Below are positions 14,629 to 22,277 of a DNA stretch of 41,101 nucleotides, in pieces. The position numbers were made by a program, and so were the translations under genes. Every line of letters begins with the position of its first letter. Positions within the stretch are counted from its first letter, which is position 1. The notes below the pieces were generated by a model, which worked only from the letters and a program-made list of their open reading frames with translations, was not told the origin of the DNA and ran no database searches. Source of the stretch: a virus; IMG/VR virus record IMGVR_UViG_3300032326_000166, positions 1 to 41,101 of that record; one strand, given 5' to 3'.

Positions 14629-14913
14629 ATGTCAAAATTTGAAACACCCAAGCTACCAGAAGTTAAATTTAATAAGAATGGCTACGAAATCCGTACAGAC
14701 ATTCTTGGCATGGCAAAGAGTCTAGTACAAGAAGACTTCCAGGCCAAGTTTGCTGGTTGGGAATTAACAGCCAAGCGTGATGAAAAGACAGGTCAACTAG
14801 TAAGCACAGTTGAAATGCCTACATTCCCTGGCTTGGATAAAGTATTAGAAACAGCTGAAAAGATGTACAGCTTTGTCAATCAAGGCGTTGCGTATCAAGC
14901 TGCTAAAAAATAA
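14629..14913 (+). CDS. Abundant small phage protein, conserved type
   Basis: 94 residues from ATG 14629 with a strong SD (CAGGAGATT). Sequence MSKFETPKLPEVKFNKNGYE, then IRTDILGMAKSLVQEDFQAK and a C-terminal helix (LDKVLETAEKMYSFVN). From memory, proteins with F-N-K-x-G-Y-E-I-R-T are common in T4-like cyanophages and pelagic phages with no known role. Monocistronic: dual promoter, 5' hairpin and own terminator indicate high expression, perhaps a virion or host-takeover protein. Confidence 0.87.
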   Translation: MSKFETPKLPEVKFNKNGYEIRTDILGMAKSLVQEDFQAKFAGWELTAKRDEKTGQLVSTVEMPTFPGLDKVLETAEKMYSFVNQGVAYQAAKK

Positions 14914-14944
14914 TTATATACGCTCCTAGAGCAATACTATAAAC

Positions 14945-14970
14945 AAAAAGGTGTCTTCGGACACCTTTTT
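14945..14970. terminator. Bidirectional terminator with UUCG loop
   Basis: AAAAAGGTGTC-TTCG-GACACCTTTTT. An A/T-flanked GC stem capped by a stable tetraloop serves the plus-strand gene ending at 14913 and the minus-strand gene ending at 14973. Confidence 0.93.
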
Positions 14971-14972
14971 TA

Positions 14973-15497
14973 TTACTTTATTCCTATCCAGGTAAGTCGT
15001 GTGTATCGTTCTTCTGGATCTTTAAGACGCATTCTGCTAAAATGTAGTGTCTTGTTCAATGGAAACAGCATTTTAAAATCAGGCATATCCCTTGTTTGTA
15101 GTGCTACTAGTGTACCTGCGGGTATACGTTTGAACCACTCATTGCCCTTAATATTATTACAACTGGTATTGATTACTAGACTTGGATTTTTATAGTTCAA
15201 ACGGTTAGCGTCACCCGTGAGCTGTTTTACCAAATGTGCTATATCAAAATGATCTGCTACTCGGGCTGCATCATCTACAACTTTAGGATCTATGTCCACG
15301 TTTAACAGTTGATTAAATTTGATTCCTTGATTAACCAACGCTGGTCCCATATTACCATACCAACTGCCCAAGTTGTAAATCTTATCATGCTGATCATATT
15401 TGAGCCGTTTAAGTTCTCTTGCCAGATGCAGTTTACTCATAAGCAAATCATCTGAACAACTTCCCTTTAACGTTAATGGGCTCGATTCTGATATCAT
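14973..15497 (-). CDS. SAM-dependent methyltransferase-like protein
   Basis: A 174-residue protein with a Rossmann-type SAM-binding pattern: KIYNLGSWYGNMGPALVNQG (motif I, D/N-x-G-x-W-x-G) near residues 38-58, then NQLLNVDIDPKVVD (acidic end of strand 2 at ~67-72), TGDANRL and SLVINTSCNN (strand 4). It lacks the usual D-P-P-Y of N6-adenine or N4-cytosine enzymes, having N-T-S-C-N-N instead. Substrate unknown. It ends at the shared terminator and follows the Cys-rich gene by 3 nt. Confidence 0.75.
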   Translation of the reverse strand: MISESSPLTLKGSCSDDLLMSKLHLARELKRLKYDQHDKIYNLGSWYGNMGPALVNQGIKFNQLLNVDIDPKVVDDAARVADHFDIAHLVKQLTGDANRLNYKNPSLVINTSCNNIKGNEWFKRIPAGTLVALQTRDMPDFKMLFPLNKTLHFSRMRLKDPEERYTRLTWIGIK

Positions 15498-15500
15498 AGG

Positions 15501-15932
15501 TTAGTCAGCAGATTTGTTTTTGTCTTTTTCGGTGATTGGTCCACCCGTGACCCATGCCTTACAACTACGTTCGCCTGCACACTTAAAGTGTAGGAAGTTA
15601 CAGTAGCCAAGGTCGGCCAAGTTGATACTGGCATTGGCATCTACGCCAGCCTCATCGCCTTTTATGCCTGTGCTGATACACGCTCTCATACTGTCGCTGA
15701 CATCGAATGCTGCACAGTTTCCACACAGCATAGTCTTAGCAGTGGCTGTGGACACATTAAACATCTTAGCGCTTTTAGTCCAATAGTCTTCAGCTTGCTC
15801 AGGATTAGCAGGACCGTAGTGATATTCATCTATGGCCTTCTGTCGATTCTTTAAGTTAACATCGATGTCGTGTGTGGCAATAGGACAGCCTTTGTTGGCT
15901 GCTTCTACAATGTTGATATACTTGCGATACAT
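15501..15932 (-). CDS. Cys-rich phage protein with leader (possible metal or Fe-S binding)
   Basis: A 143-residue protein. It starts MYRKYINIVE-A, where I-V-E fits the prohead-protease site. Cysteines lie in CPIATHDI, MLCGNCAAFD (C-x-x-C), RACIS, YCNFLHFKC and RSCKAW, a spacing that suggests a structural metal site or Fe-S cluster. In my memory this type is widely conserved among T4-like cyanophages and pelagic phages without a function. Its ATG overlaps the tail-fibre stop (TAATG). Confidence 0.82.
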   Translation of the reverse strand: MYRKYINIVEAANKGCPIATHDIDVNLKNRQKAIDEYHYGPANPEQAEDYWTKSAKMFNVSTATAKTMLCGNCAAFDVSDSMRACISTGIKGDEAGVDANASINLADLGYCNFLHFKCAGERSCKAWVTGGPITEKDKNKSAD

Positions 15933-17869
15933 TATAATAATCTCTCTGCTATGATGTTGTAGCCTGTTGTGCTACCGTTATCGCTACGCATAAATGTCAC
16001 ACGATAGATACGGCCTAGATTCTTATCCTGTAGTGTGACAGTGACAGTATCGCCTGCGGCGTTCATTGCGGCAAAAGAGTATAAACTAACCCAAGCATTG
16101 TTTGGCACTAGATTACCAGTGCTACCTGCTTGTCCCACAGCCTGTCCACTAATAGCGGCTACTGCTGTCCAAGCACTGTTCTTTGTCTGCCCAGATACAT
16201 TACTAATAATCTGTGGGTATATGCCGCCACTATTGCTTACACGGAAGCGATAGTCGTCAATAGTAAGTTCAGTGTCTATTGCTGAGTTCCAAGGTAGTCT
16301 ACCAAAGCTAGGAGTTCTTGCTGTTACTACTGCGTCAGGGTTGACGTTAAACGCTGTAGGACTCATTGTTAACACATTGGTAAACGAACTGCTACTACGG
16401 AACTGGAACTGTCCGTTAGTTGTTCCGCCAATACTAACGTCAAAATACATGTTGTTAAGGCCGTTGTATAGATTGCGAAGAGCACCTTCCCGCGGCAGTT
16501 GTAATGCTACACCACTGATGGCCGCATCTCCAGCAACGAACGCTGTTGCGGCATTACTTGTAACACCTGTTAGTGTGCCTACTGATGTTAGGCTACTTGA
16601 GACTACTGAACTGTTTAATGTCGTGCCAGTTAGTGTACCTGCGGCTGCTGTAACAGTAATAGCCGCAGAGCCGTCGAAGTCTACACCGTTGATAGCACGA
16701 GCTGTGGCTAGCTTAGTTGCTGTGCCAGCGTTGCCTGTGATGGTGCTGATTGTAACACTACCACCTAATGCTGTTGACGAACCGTTGATAGTTATACTAC
16801 TGTTGGCCAACTTGTTGTTGGCAATGCTACCTGCTAACATTGTGTTTGTAACTGTGCCGGTATCAGTTGTATAAACACCATTAGTTACTGTAGTCGCATT
16901 GCCGGTGTAGGCTGTTGTCTGTTGACTAGCATCTGGGAATGTAATCTTTGTTGTATCAAAAGTCCAACTGACTGTTGATCCCAATCCTGGTAATCCGCTG
17001 GTTAATGAAATACTAGCATTACCACTTGCGGCACTGATCGCTGTCCTAAACGGATCGCCTGGGGCAGGAGTCGAGTTGATCCAAATAACACTACCATCAA
17101 TGCTCACTCCACTAAGTGTTTGACTAGCACTAGCACGAGTAAAGTCTAGACTTGTTGTGCCAATGTAGGCACTAGAGTAGATAGTTGGCTTACTAGATAA
17201 GTCCGTATAACTACCTGAGAATAGCGTAGGCTTTCCTGATAGACTATCGTATGCTCCATCGAACAATGAGGGTTTATTAGTTAAGTCTGTATAACTTCCA
17301 CTAAACAACGTAGGCTTATTAGATAGATCGTTATAACTAATTGTGCCGATACTAGTTAGATAACCAGCACTAGCGTGATTGCCCCAACCATAGGCTGTGT
17401 CCCAATTTGTAATCTTTGTGTTGGTTACGTTGTAGGCTGCGTGTGCTACAAACACAGGATCAGTTTCTGTGTAACTTGATATAAACCCAGCACCGTTGGT
17501 TAACTGATTAGTGTTAGTAGGTATTGTTGGTTTATCTGTTAGATTAGTATAACTTGTAACTAATGTAGGTTTGTTTGTTAAGTCAGTATAACTGCCGCTG
17601 AATGGTGCGGCTACACTGATAACACCGTCAGTGATAGCGATGTTACTGCCAATCTTAACACCGCCTCTAACTGTTGCAGATGCAGTAGGTAATGTATAAT
17701 CACCGGCACCAGATCCTCCACCAACAATAACACCGCCAGGTGTTTCACCATCGCCTATTCTTATTGAGTTAGTACTAGAGTCGTACCAAAGACGGTCTTT
17801 CTCGCCTATGCGAGTTTCACCATCATCATAATTACGTCGTTGAGTTCGAAAGTCTTGCGTAAAAGCCAT
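15932..17869 (-). CDS. Tail fibre protein with Y-x-x-L-x-x-K-P-T repeats
   Basis: A 645-residue virion protein. N-terminal ~70 residues (NYDDGETRIGEKDRLWYDSS, then IRIGDGETPGG) are a fibre attachment module. About seven copies of a SGSYTDLTNKPTL-like unit follow between residues ~95 and 235, typical of long tail-fibre shafts. The C-terminal half is Gly/Ser/Thr-rich beta structure ending in a globular tip (VTFMRSDNGSTTGYNIIAER). It probably contacts the host surface. Late box GATAAATA and SD AGGG precede it. Confidence 0.88.
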   Translation of the reverse strand: MAFTQDFRTQRRNYDDGETRIGEKDRLWYDSSTNSIRIGDGETPGGVIVGGGSGAGDYTLPTASATVRGGVKIGSNIAITDGVISVAAPFSGSYTDLTNKPTLVTSYTNLTDKPTIPTNTNQLTNGAGFISSYTETDPVFVAHAAYNVTNTKITNWDTAYGWGNHASAGYLTSIGTISYNDLSNKPTLFSGSYTDLTNKPSLFDGAYDSLSGKPTLFSGSYTDLSSKPTIYSSAYIGTTSLDFTRASASQTLSGVSIDGSVIWINSTPAPGDPFRTAISAASGNASISLTSGLPGLGSTVSWTFDTTKITFPDASQQTTAYTGNATTVTNGVYTTDTGTVTNTMLAGSIANNKLANSSITINGSSTALGGSVTISTITGNAGTATKLATARAINGVDFDGSAAITVTAAAGTLTGTTLNSSVVSSSLTSVGTLTGVTSNAATAFVAGDAAISGVALQLPREGALRNLYNGLNNMYFDVSIGGTTNGQFQFRSSSSFTNVLTMSPTAFNVNPDAVVTARTPSFGRLPWNSAIDTELTIDDYRFRVSNSGGIYPQIISNVSGQTKNSAWTAVAAISGQAVGQAGSTGNLVPNNAWVSLYSFAAMNAAGDTVTVTLQDKNLGRIYRVTFMRSDNGSTTGYNIIAERLL

Positions 17870-17888
17870 TGAAATACCCTAGTTAGAG

Positions 17889-17896
17889 TATTTATC
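17889..17896 (-). promoter_or_regulatory. Late promoter box for tail fibre
   Basis: GATAAATA on the minus strand, 19 nt before the ATG at 17869; the SD AGGG lies between. Confidence 0.65.
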
Positions 17897-18173
17897 GGCT
17901 AATAAGTTGTTTGATTGCTTGTAGCAGACTGTCATCGGATGACTTATTTTCACTTCCAATGTTGTCATCTGCTGTAATTTTGTCAATTACTGGGCTGGAT
18001 TTACCCTGCTCTGCTTTGGATAGCTCTAGCTCTTGCTGTAATGGAGGAACCATTACAGGGTTTTGATCAAGCTCAGAATCATCAGATTCTTGTCCTGTGC
18101 TAATTTCAGGCTCGCCATCACCATTAATCTTAATGTTGATAGGAATATTAATAGTGAATTCTTTTGCTCTCAT
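17892..18173 (-). CDS. Small acidic hypothetical protein
   Basis: 93 residues, MRAKEFTINIPINIKINGDG, then a Ser/Asp/Glu-rich disordered middle (STGQESDDSELDQNP) and a short C-terminal helix (SLLQAIKQLISR). It shares the M-R-x-x-E-F opening of capsid-leader proteins here, but no [ILF]-x-E site follows. Its late box ends 7 nt from the start. Perhaps an internal head or tail accessory protein; unassigned. Confidence 0.75.
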   Translation of the reverse strand: MRAKEFTINIPINIKINGDGEPEISTGQESDDSELDQNPVMVPPLQQELELSKAEQGKSSPVIDKITADDNIGSENKSSDDSLLQAIKQLISR

Positions 18174-18180
18174 AGTGTTA

Positions 18181-18188
18181 TATTTACC
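18181..18188 (-). promoter_or_regulatory. Late promoter box
   Basis: GGTAAATA on the minus strand with 7 nt to the ATG at 18173; no SD visible between. Confidence 0.5.
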
Positions 18189-18193
18189 ACATA

Positions 18194-19801
18194 TTAGTTA
18201 TGTTCCTGCCAGTTTACTACACCCACAGCATCATCATTGTTGGTAGTGGCTATCGCTGCCAAACACCATATATCCGATACACCTGCTATAGTTCTGCCCA
18301 ACTGTTGACTAAAGTCTACTTCATTGTTGCTGACCTGTGCAGAACCACCTTTGTTAGATCCTACAAATATACCTTGTGCTATAACACTGCCGCCTGATAG
18401 TGCTGTGGCAGAGATGTCGTACTCCACTGTGCTGTCTGTGCCTGCACTGGTCCAGTCAGCATTGGTCAATGTGGGATTGAGAATAATGCGATAGACAAAG
18501 GCTGCTTGCTGTAATCCGTAAACATCAAATGCTGTGGGTATTACAATAGAGTCTAGGGCTGTTGATTTTAATCTTATACAAACTAGCGGCCTATACACTG
18601 TATTGCTGAGATCTTTTCCCGTCAGTGCTGTTCCTATAGCACGACTTTGACTACGGTTAGCATAACCGCCTTCTGATATAACTGTGGAGCAGATTGCTCG
18701 CATTGAGGCAGCAGGCCCTGTGCTAATCAATTCATATCGCACGGGCAAACTGGCGGTGGTCATGTAGACTCGGTCCAATATGTTGGCATGATGAAAGATA
18801 TGAGTTACAATAAACTGTCCGTTAATAACGAATCCACAACGAACTGACCCTACACCTAGCCATTCTATATCTGTCCAGAAGATTTGTGCTTTGGTTACAT
18901 CTAGTGTGATTCCGCTTAGATTATTCTGGCCGCCTAGTCCGGTTAATCGATCACCATTCCAACTTGCTCTCGGAATCTTTTCTGTAGTAGAATCTACTGA
19001 TCCTGCTGTATACTTTCTAATAACCAAGTTGATAGCTGTGCCATCTATTTCAAAGTAGATGCCGTTCTGTGCTCCAAAGTATCCAGCTCGTTGCGTGACT
19101 CCTGAAGTTGGAGTATTCATAACAAATGTCAACATGGTCAATAGACTCTTGCCAGGCTGATAGGAAAATACTTGTTTAGACTGGCGAACTGCCGATCCTG
19201 CTCCGGTGGCGTTCATTAGAATAGAACTTTCGTTAGGTAAGAAGGTCGAAGTGGCAGCACCCGTGTCTACTTGATCCCACTTAAATGTGTTGTCAAAGTA
19301 ACGAGTACCCCCATCAAACAAAGTGTAAGGGTTGCTTATACGCAACCGTCCAAATGCATCTGAAGCCGTTGATCCCAAAGTTACTGTGCTAGTGCCGGTT
19401 AGTGTAGCATTTACATTACCACTAATAGGTATAGGATTGCCACTATCGTTTTTAATCTCTACTTCTGGCATTGTGCCAATGTTAACAGTTCCATCTACTG
19501 TAAGGCTACCGTTGTTGTCTGTTACCGCTACAGGTTGATTTACTGTAACTGTGCCACCTATTGGCATATAAGGCACATCAAGTATGCCGCTGGTTCCTAC
19601 TTCTGTAACGTGAGTGTGAACGGGATCTTCAGGTGTACTAGTGACTGTTACAGTTCCAGGAATGGTAACATCACCAGTGATGGTAATGTCACCTTGTATG
19701 TTACTCAACACTCTAACTGCTGGATCACCGTTAGGCAAGTAATCCATAGCATGATGGAGATTGTTTAAGTTTGGATCTCGATTGTTATGTTGGTAAGACA
19801 T
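18194..19801 (-). CDS. Virion fibre or whisker-like structural protein
   Basis: A 535-residue beta-rich protein. Residues ~30-150 are repetitive Thr/Val/Gly beta strands (GDITITGDVTIPGTVTVTST), as in fibrous phage proteins. From ~165 a globular domain begins (FGRLRISNPYTLFDGGTRYF) and runs to the C-terminus with a lectin-like character (YFEIDGTAINLVIRKYTAGS). No enzyme motif. It lies between the ILEI-like gene and the acidic small gene, all fibre-related. Probably a tail or neck appendage; exact part unknown. Confidence 0.82.
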   Translation of the reverse strand: MSYQHNNRDPNLNNLHHAMDYLPNGDPAVRVLSNIQGDITITGDVTIPGTVTVTSTPEDPVHTHVTEVGTSGILDVPYMPIGGTVTVNQPVAVTDNNGSLTVDGTVNIGTMPEVEIKNDSGNPIPISGNVNATLTGTSTVTLGSTASDAFGRLRISNPYTLFDGGTRYFDNTFKWDQVDTGAATSTFLPNESSILMNATGAGSAVRQSKQVFSYQPGKSLLTMLTFVMNTPTSGVTQRAGYFGAQNGIYFEIDGTAINLVIRKYTAGSVDSTTEKIPRASWNGDRLTGLGGQNNLSGITLDVTKAQIFWTDIEWLGVGSVRCGFVINGQFIVTHIFHHANILDRVYMTTASLPVRYELISTGPAASMRAICSTVISEGGYANRSQSRAIGTALTGKDLSNTVYRPLVCIRLKSTALDSIVIPTAFDVYGLQQAAFVYRIILNPTLTNADWTSAGTDSTVEYDISATALSGGSVIAQGIFVGSNKGGSAQVSNNEVDFSQQLGRTIAGVSDIWCLAAIATTNNDDAVGVVNWQEHN

Positions 19802-19802
19802 A

Positions 19803-20471
19803 TTAAATCTTCACACCGATAAAAATCTGGCTTATTCTGTTTGCGGTCCACGTGTTAGTATTAGTCGATCCGTAGCCCGTATTGATTGCTGTACGAACTG
19901 CGGCGTTTAATGCTGATGCATCATAAACTACCAGCACTACAATGTTTCCACTTGGTACAGCATTTAATGCCGAAGCTAATGCTGTTAGGTTAGCAGTGTC
20001 AATATAGGTATCAAACTGCGTGGCTGGTACAACAACATCACCGTAACTGTCCAGCACTACCAAGTTGTGTCCGCGGCCTGGCGGGTTTGGTGTATCACCT
20101 TGACGTAGTACTTCGATATCGTTAACAACTACCCTAGCAGGCGGTGCTGGTATTGATACATCATACGATGACGATTCAGCGTAGATCTTATTGCCACTTA
20201 CATACTGTGTAGTTGAGATAGTTGCAGTTGTTCCAAACGCTTCATAGAATGTAAAAGGAGTAGTTGTGTTAATCCAAGGACGTCCTAGCTGTAGGCCACT
20301 TGTGTTAGGATTATCAATAACGCCGTTATCGTTATACTGTGTAGGCAACTGAGTAATATCGTAAGTTGCTCTAGCATACCCGTCAGTAGCCCTTTTGGCA
20401 GCAGCCAGGTCTAGTTTGGCTTTCTGTCGCAACTCTTTAGTTGCCAGTGTGGAGATTCCATTTAGTGCCAT
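19803..20471 (-). CDS. Fibre-associated protein with ILEI/PANDER-like domain
   Basis: A 222-residue protein. N-terminal ~45 residues are an Ala/Lys helix (LRQKAKLDLAAAKRATDGYA). From about residue 130 GRGHNLVVLDSYGDVV, FDTY, NIVVLVVYDASAL and a terminal IFIGVK follow the pattern of the ILEI/FAM3 beta-beta-alpha fold (R-G-x-N-V-V-x-L-D, F-D-T-Y, I-V-V-V-x-x-D-A). This fold is known from animal cytokine-like proteins and carbohydrate-linked domains. It suggests sugar or surface binding. SD AGGAG is strong. Assignment is by motif memory and needs a profile search. Confidence 0.8.
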   Translation of the reverse strand: MALNGISTLATKELRQKAKLDLAAAKRATDGYARATYDITQLPTQYNDNGVIDNPNTSGLQLGRPWINTTTPFTFYEAFGTTATISTTQYVSGNKIYAESSSYDVSIPAPPARVVVNDIEVLRQGDTPNPPGRGHNLVVLDSYGDVVVPATQFDTYIDTANLTALASALNAVPSGNIVVLVVYDASALNAAVRTAINTGYGSTNTNTWTANRISQIFIGVKI

Positions 20472-20472
20472 A

Positions 20473-20769
20473 TTAATACTCCTGTTGTCCAGGATGCTGA
20501 CTCGGATCTTTCACACGTAAGTCGTGTGGATGCTTAGGTCCGTTGACGCCGCCGCCAGCATGTATAGTCACACTGTCTATGTCAGCGTATTGTTCGTCAG
20601 GCTGATTAGCAAACTCTTGCTCGCGTTCGCTTGACACAAGATCCATAACTTGTTTAAAACGATTGACATCGTCTCCTTTACTCAAAGGACTCATTTGACC
20701 ATCAGTGGGTGTTTGATCCACTTGATCAATAATATCGGCAAAATGCCTTAATAAATCAGCTGCTCTCAT
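20473..20769 (-). CDS. Small hypothetical protein with MRAADLLRHF leader
   Basis: 98 residues. The N-terminal amphipathic helix (MRAADLLRHFADIIDQVDQT) resembles the leaders of other late genes here. The rest is polar and probably disordered (HAGGGVNGPKHPHDLRVKDP) with a His/Pro-rich end. No recognised family. Preceded by a late box on the minus strand, it heads the fibre operon. Confidence 0.75.
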   Translation of the reverse strand: MRAADLLRHFADIIDQVDQTPTDGQMSPLSKGDDVNRFKQVMDLVSSEREQEFANQPDEQYADIDSVTIHAGGGVNGPKHPHDLRVKDPSQHPGQQEY

Positions 20770-20788
20770 ATGTTTTTCCAGTATTAGA

Positions 20789-20796
20789 TATTTATC
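20789..20796 (-). promoter_or_regulatory. Late promoter box heading fibre operon
   Basis: GATAAATA on the minus strand, 19 nt before ATG 20769; it lies back to back with the plus-strand sigma-70 promoter at 20803. Confidence 0.65.
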
Positions 20797-20802
20797 GTAT
20801 AG

Positions 20803-20831
20803 TTGACATGCTTAACAAAAGACTATATAAT
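20803..20831 (+). promoter_or_regulatory. Consensus sigma-70 promoter, leaderless
   Basis: TTGACA (20803-20808), exactly 17 nt, TATAAT (20826-20831). The ATG at 20837 begins 5 nt later, so the predicted transcript start coincides with the start codon. Confidence 0.88.
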
Positions 20832-20836
20832 AGCTT

Positions 20837-21148
20837 ATGAGAATCAACCCTGGAGAAACATACGAAAGTTGGGCTAAAAGAGTCCAACAGTATGAGTACG
20901 GCTATGCGCTTCAGCAGGTTGCCAAAGGCGAAGATCTCAATTTGGTCATGGAAGCTATGGCCGCTCGCATACAACAAAAGTTATTACATCCAGTATTTCG
21001 AGCTCTTAGAGCAAGTCCTGGGGACACCTATGATCCAGTTGCTGCCAAGCTGGCCTACGAAAAAGCATACACGAACAGCGGCGGTGTTGCTGATCATGTA
21101 GTTGATGACTCAGACCATCTTGATCAGTTGGGTGACACCAAAGACTAG
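20837..21148 (+). CDS. Early protein with glutamyl-tRNA-reductase-dimerisation-like motif
   Basis: 103 residues: MRINPGETYESWAKRVQQYE, then MEAMAARIQQKLLHPVFRALR near residues 40-58 (given as positions with key residues K-L-L-H-P and A-L-R), then an acidic tail (VDDSDHLDQLG). The L-x-x-K-L-L-H-P-x-x-x-A-L-R pattern strongly resembles the C-terminal dimerisation helix of HemA (GluTR). Whether it binds host HemA or merely shares a helix is unknown. It is a lone plus-strand gene under a perfect host promoter, so probably expressed at once after infection. Its end overlaps the convergent gene by 39 bp. Confidence 0.85.
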   Translation: MRINPGETYESWAKRVQQYEYGYALQQVAKGEDLNLVMEAMAARIQQKLLHPVFRALRASPGDTYDPVAAKLAYEKAYTNSGGVADHVVDDSDHLDQLGDTKD

Positions 21149-21340
21149 CATCTGCTTAGATTCTAGGCTATCTGCTTCTGCTTCTAAAGCGTCCGTTCTA
21201 ACCAAGTCTTCCAATAAAGCTGTGTACTCATCTGTGCTTACTTGTCCTGCTTGATGTGCCGCTGCCAACTGTAAAGCATATTGAGCACGTTGAGCAGCTG
21301 GCGAGCTGCCTGCGGCTAATTCTTGTAATACTTGAGTCAT
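21110..21340 (-). CDS. Small helical hypothetical protein
   Basis: 76 residues, Ala/Leu/Gln-rich: MTQVLQELAAGSSPAAQRAQ, then a helical hairpin (YALQLAAAHQAGQVSTDEYT) and LIKMV end. The stop of the lipoprotein gene overlaps its ATG (TAATG) and the SD GGGAGA is strong. Its 3' end overlaps the convergent early gene. The Q-x-G-x-[VI]-[ST]-x-x-E-Y pattern resembles short helical hairpins in phage virion proteins; no function known. Confidence 0.75.
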   Translation of the reverse strand: MTQVLQELAAGSSPAAQRAQYALQLAAAHQAGQVSTDEYTALLEDLVRTDALEAEADSLESKQMLVFGVTQLIKMV

Positions 21341-21726
21341 TAGAATCTCCCTTGTACTGTTTTGGCTGCGATATCAGCTTGTTGTATCATTAGCTTCTTC
21401 TTGATGTCGCAATAGATAGCACTAACTGGTTGTGGCCTATCAGAGAACTCTTTAACAGTGGCTCGCATAGTGTCCAACAACTTGTTTACATCTTTGGTGT
21501 CTTTGCTTTCACTGTACAATTGAAACCATTGCAAGTTAGCTGTGATAGCTTTTAACTGTGCCGTTTGATCCTGTTTACAATCAAAGTTATGTGTTTGTTG
21601 TCTAAGATCCGTTACCACCTTTGCTTGGTTAACATCCCAGCGGCTGGGGATCCAATCTTTAACAGACTGAACTGTTGAACAACCTTGTAATAAAACTATC
21701 GCTGATAAAATTACAAGATGTTTCAT
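21340..21726 (-). CDS. Phage lipoprotein (possible outer spanin-like)
   Basis: 128 residues from ATG 21726. MKHLVILSAIVLLQGCSTVQ is a lipoprotein signal with lipobox L-L-Q-G-C, so the mature Cys would be lipidated and sorted to the outer membrane (Ser at +2). The rest is polar and helical, with two further Cys (NFDCKQDQ, AIYCDIKKK). It directly follows the thermonuclease gene and precedes a small helical protein. An outer-spanin role is possible, but no inner spanin partner is evident nearby; a superinfection-exclusion role is equally possible. Confidence 0.83.
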   Translation of the reverse strand: MKHLVILSAIVLLQGCSTVQSVKDWIPSRWDVNQAKVVTDLRQQTHNFDCKQDQTAQLKAITANLQWFQLYSESKDTKDVNKLLDTMRATVKEFSDRPQPVSAIYCDIKKKLMIQQADIAAKTVQGRF

Positions 21727-21727
21727 T

Positions 21728-22174
21728 TTAGTTACACCAGCTTTGTTTAGCTTCGCCGTAGTACTCACGAGCAAAGCCATTGGCAATCAATCCAGCACGT
21801 AGGCTCTGTCCGTTGATTAGGATATCACCTAGTACTCGTCCGCCAAACTTGTCCCAACCATACATGGTAACTTGAAACTTGCCGCCTTGTGCTGCTGCCT
21901 GTGCGATGGCATTTTTAGTAAACGCACTAGCGGCCTCACCACGTTGTGCTTCGCTTGGACATTGAGCACGGAATCCTTTTTCAGGAGTGTCCACTCCAAA
22001 CACACGAATGGCCAACTCTGGCTTGATCGGTGGCGGAAGGAATGGAGCTGCGATAACCACAGTATCACCGTCGCTGACACGCAGGATCTGTGCGTCATAG
22101 GTAACACCCTTAGGTGTCTTTTGAGCAAATGCCAGCAAAGGTACAGCCAGCAATAATAGTAAAAACTTCTTCAT
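21728..22174 (-). CDS. Secreted thermonuclease (SNase-like)
   Basis: 148 residues. A signal peptide (MKKFLLLLLAVPLLAFAQ) precedes the SNase domain: VSDGDTVVIAAP gives the metal-site Asp pair, RVFGVDTPE the catalytic Arg and Glu, and YGWDKFGGRVLGDI the second Arg (K-F-G-R in the family, here K-F-G-G-R). It would cut DNA or RNA in the periplasm, perhaps scavenging host or competing-phage DNA. SD AAGGA is good. The one-residue insertion in the K-[FY]-G-R motif is worth noting. Confidence 0.9.
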   Translation of the reverse strand: MKKFLLLLLAVPLLAFAQKTPKGVTYDAQILRVSDGDTVVIAAPFLPPPIKPELAIRVFGVDTPEKGFRAQCPSEAQRGEAASAFTKNAIAQAAAQGGKFQVTMYGWDKFGGRVLGDILINGQSLRAGLIANGFAREYYGEAKQSWCN

Positions 22175-22198
22175 AATAGTCCTTGATTAAACTACTAC

Positions 22199-22206
22199 TA
22201 TTTAGT
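22199..22206 (-). promoter_or_regulatory. Late-promoter-like box before thermonuclease
   Basis: ACTAAATA on the minus strand, 24 nt upstream of ATG 22174. Confidence 0.45.
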
Positions 22207-22209
22207 CGT

Positions 22210-22232
22210 AAAAATAGGAACCTAAGTTCCTA
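22210..22232 (-). terminator. Intrinsic terminator after pstS
   Basis: TAGGAAC-CTAA-GTTCCTA stem (7 bp) followed on the minus strand by five T. It isolates pstS from the thermonuclease unit. Just upstream, CTGCTGAC (22233-22240) and GTCAGCAG (22261-22268) form another 8-bp inverted repeat with a 20-nt loop. Confidence 0.75.
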
Positions 22233-22277
22233 CTGCTGACTACTTATCACATTATACGCCGTCAGCAGGCGAATATC

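Noticed and set aside
16272-16874. Plus-strand 200-codon ORF inside the tail fibre
   Set aside because: Antisense shadow of Thr/Ser/Gly-rich codons of the fibre gene; no signals of its own.
15932-20471. Diversity-generating retroelement or invertible fibre cassette
   Set aside because: No reverse transcriptase, template/variable repeat pair or inverting recombinase was found around the fibre genes.
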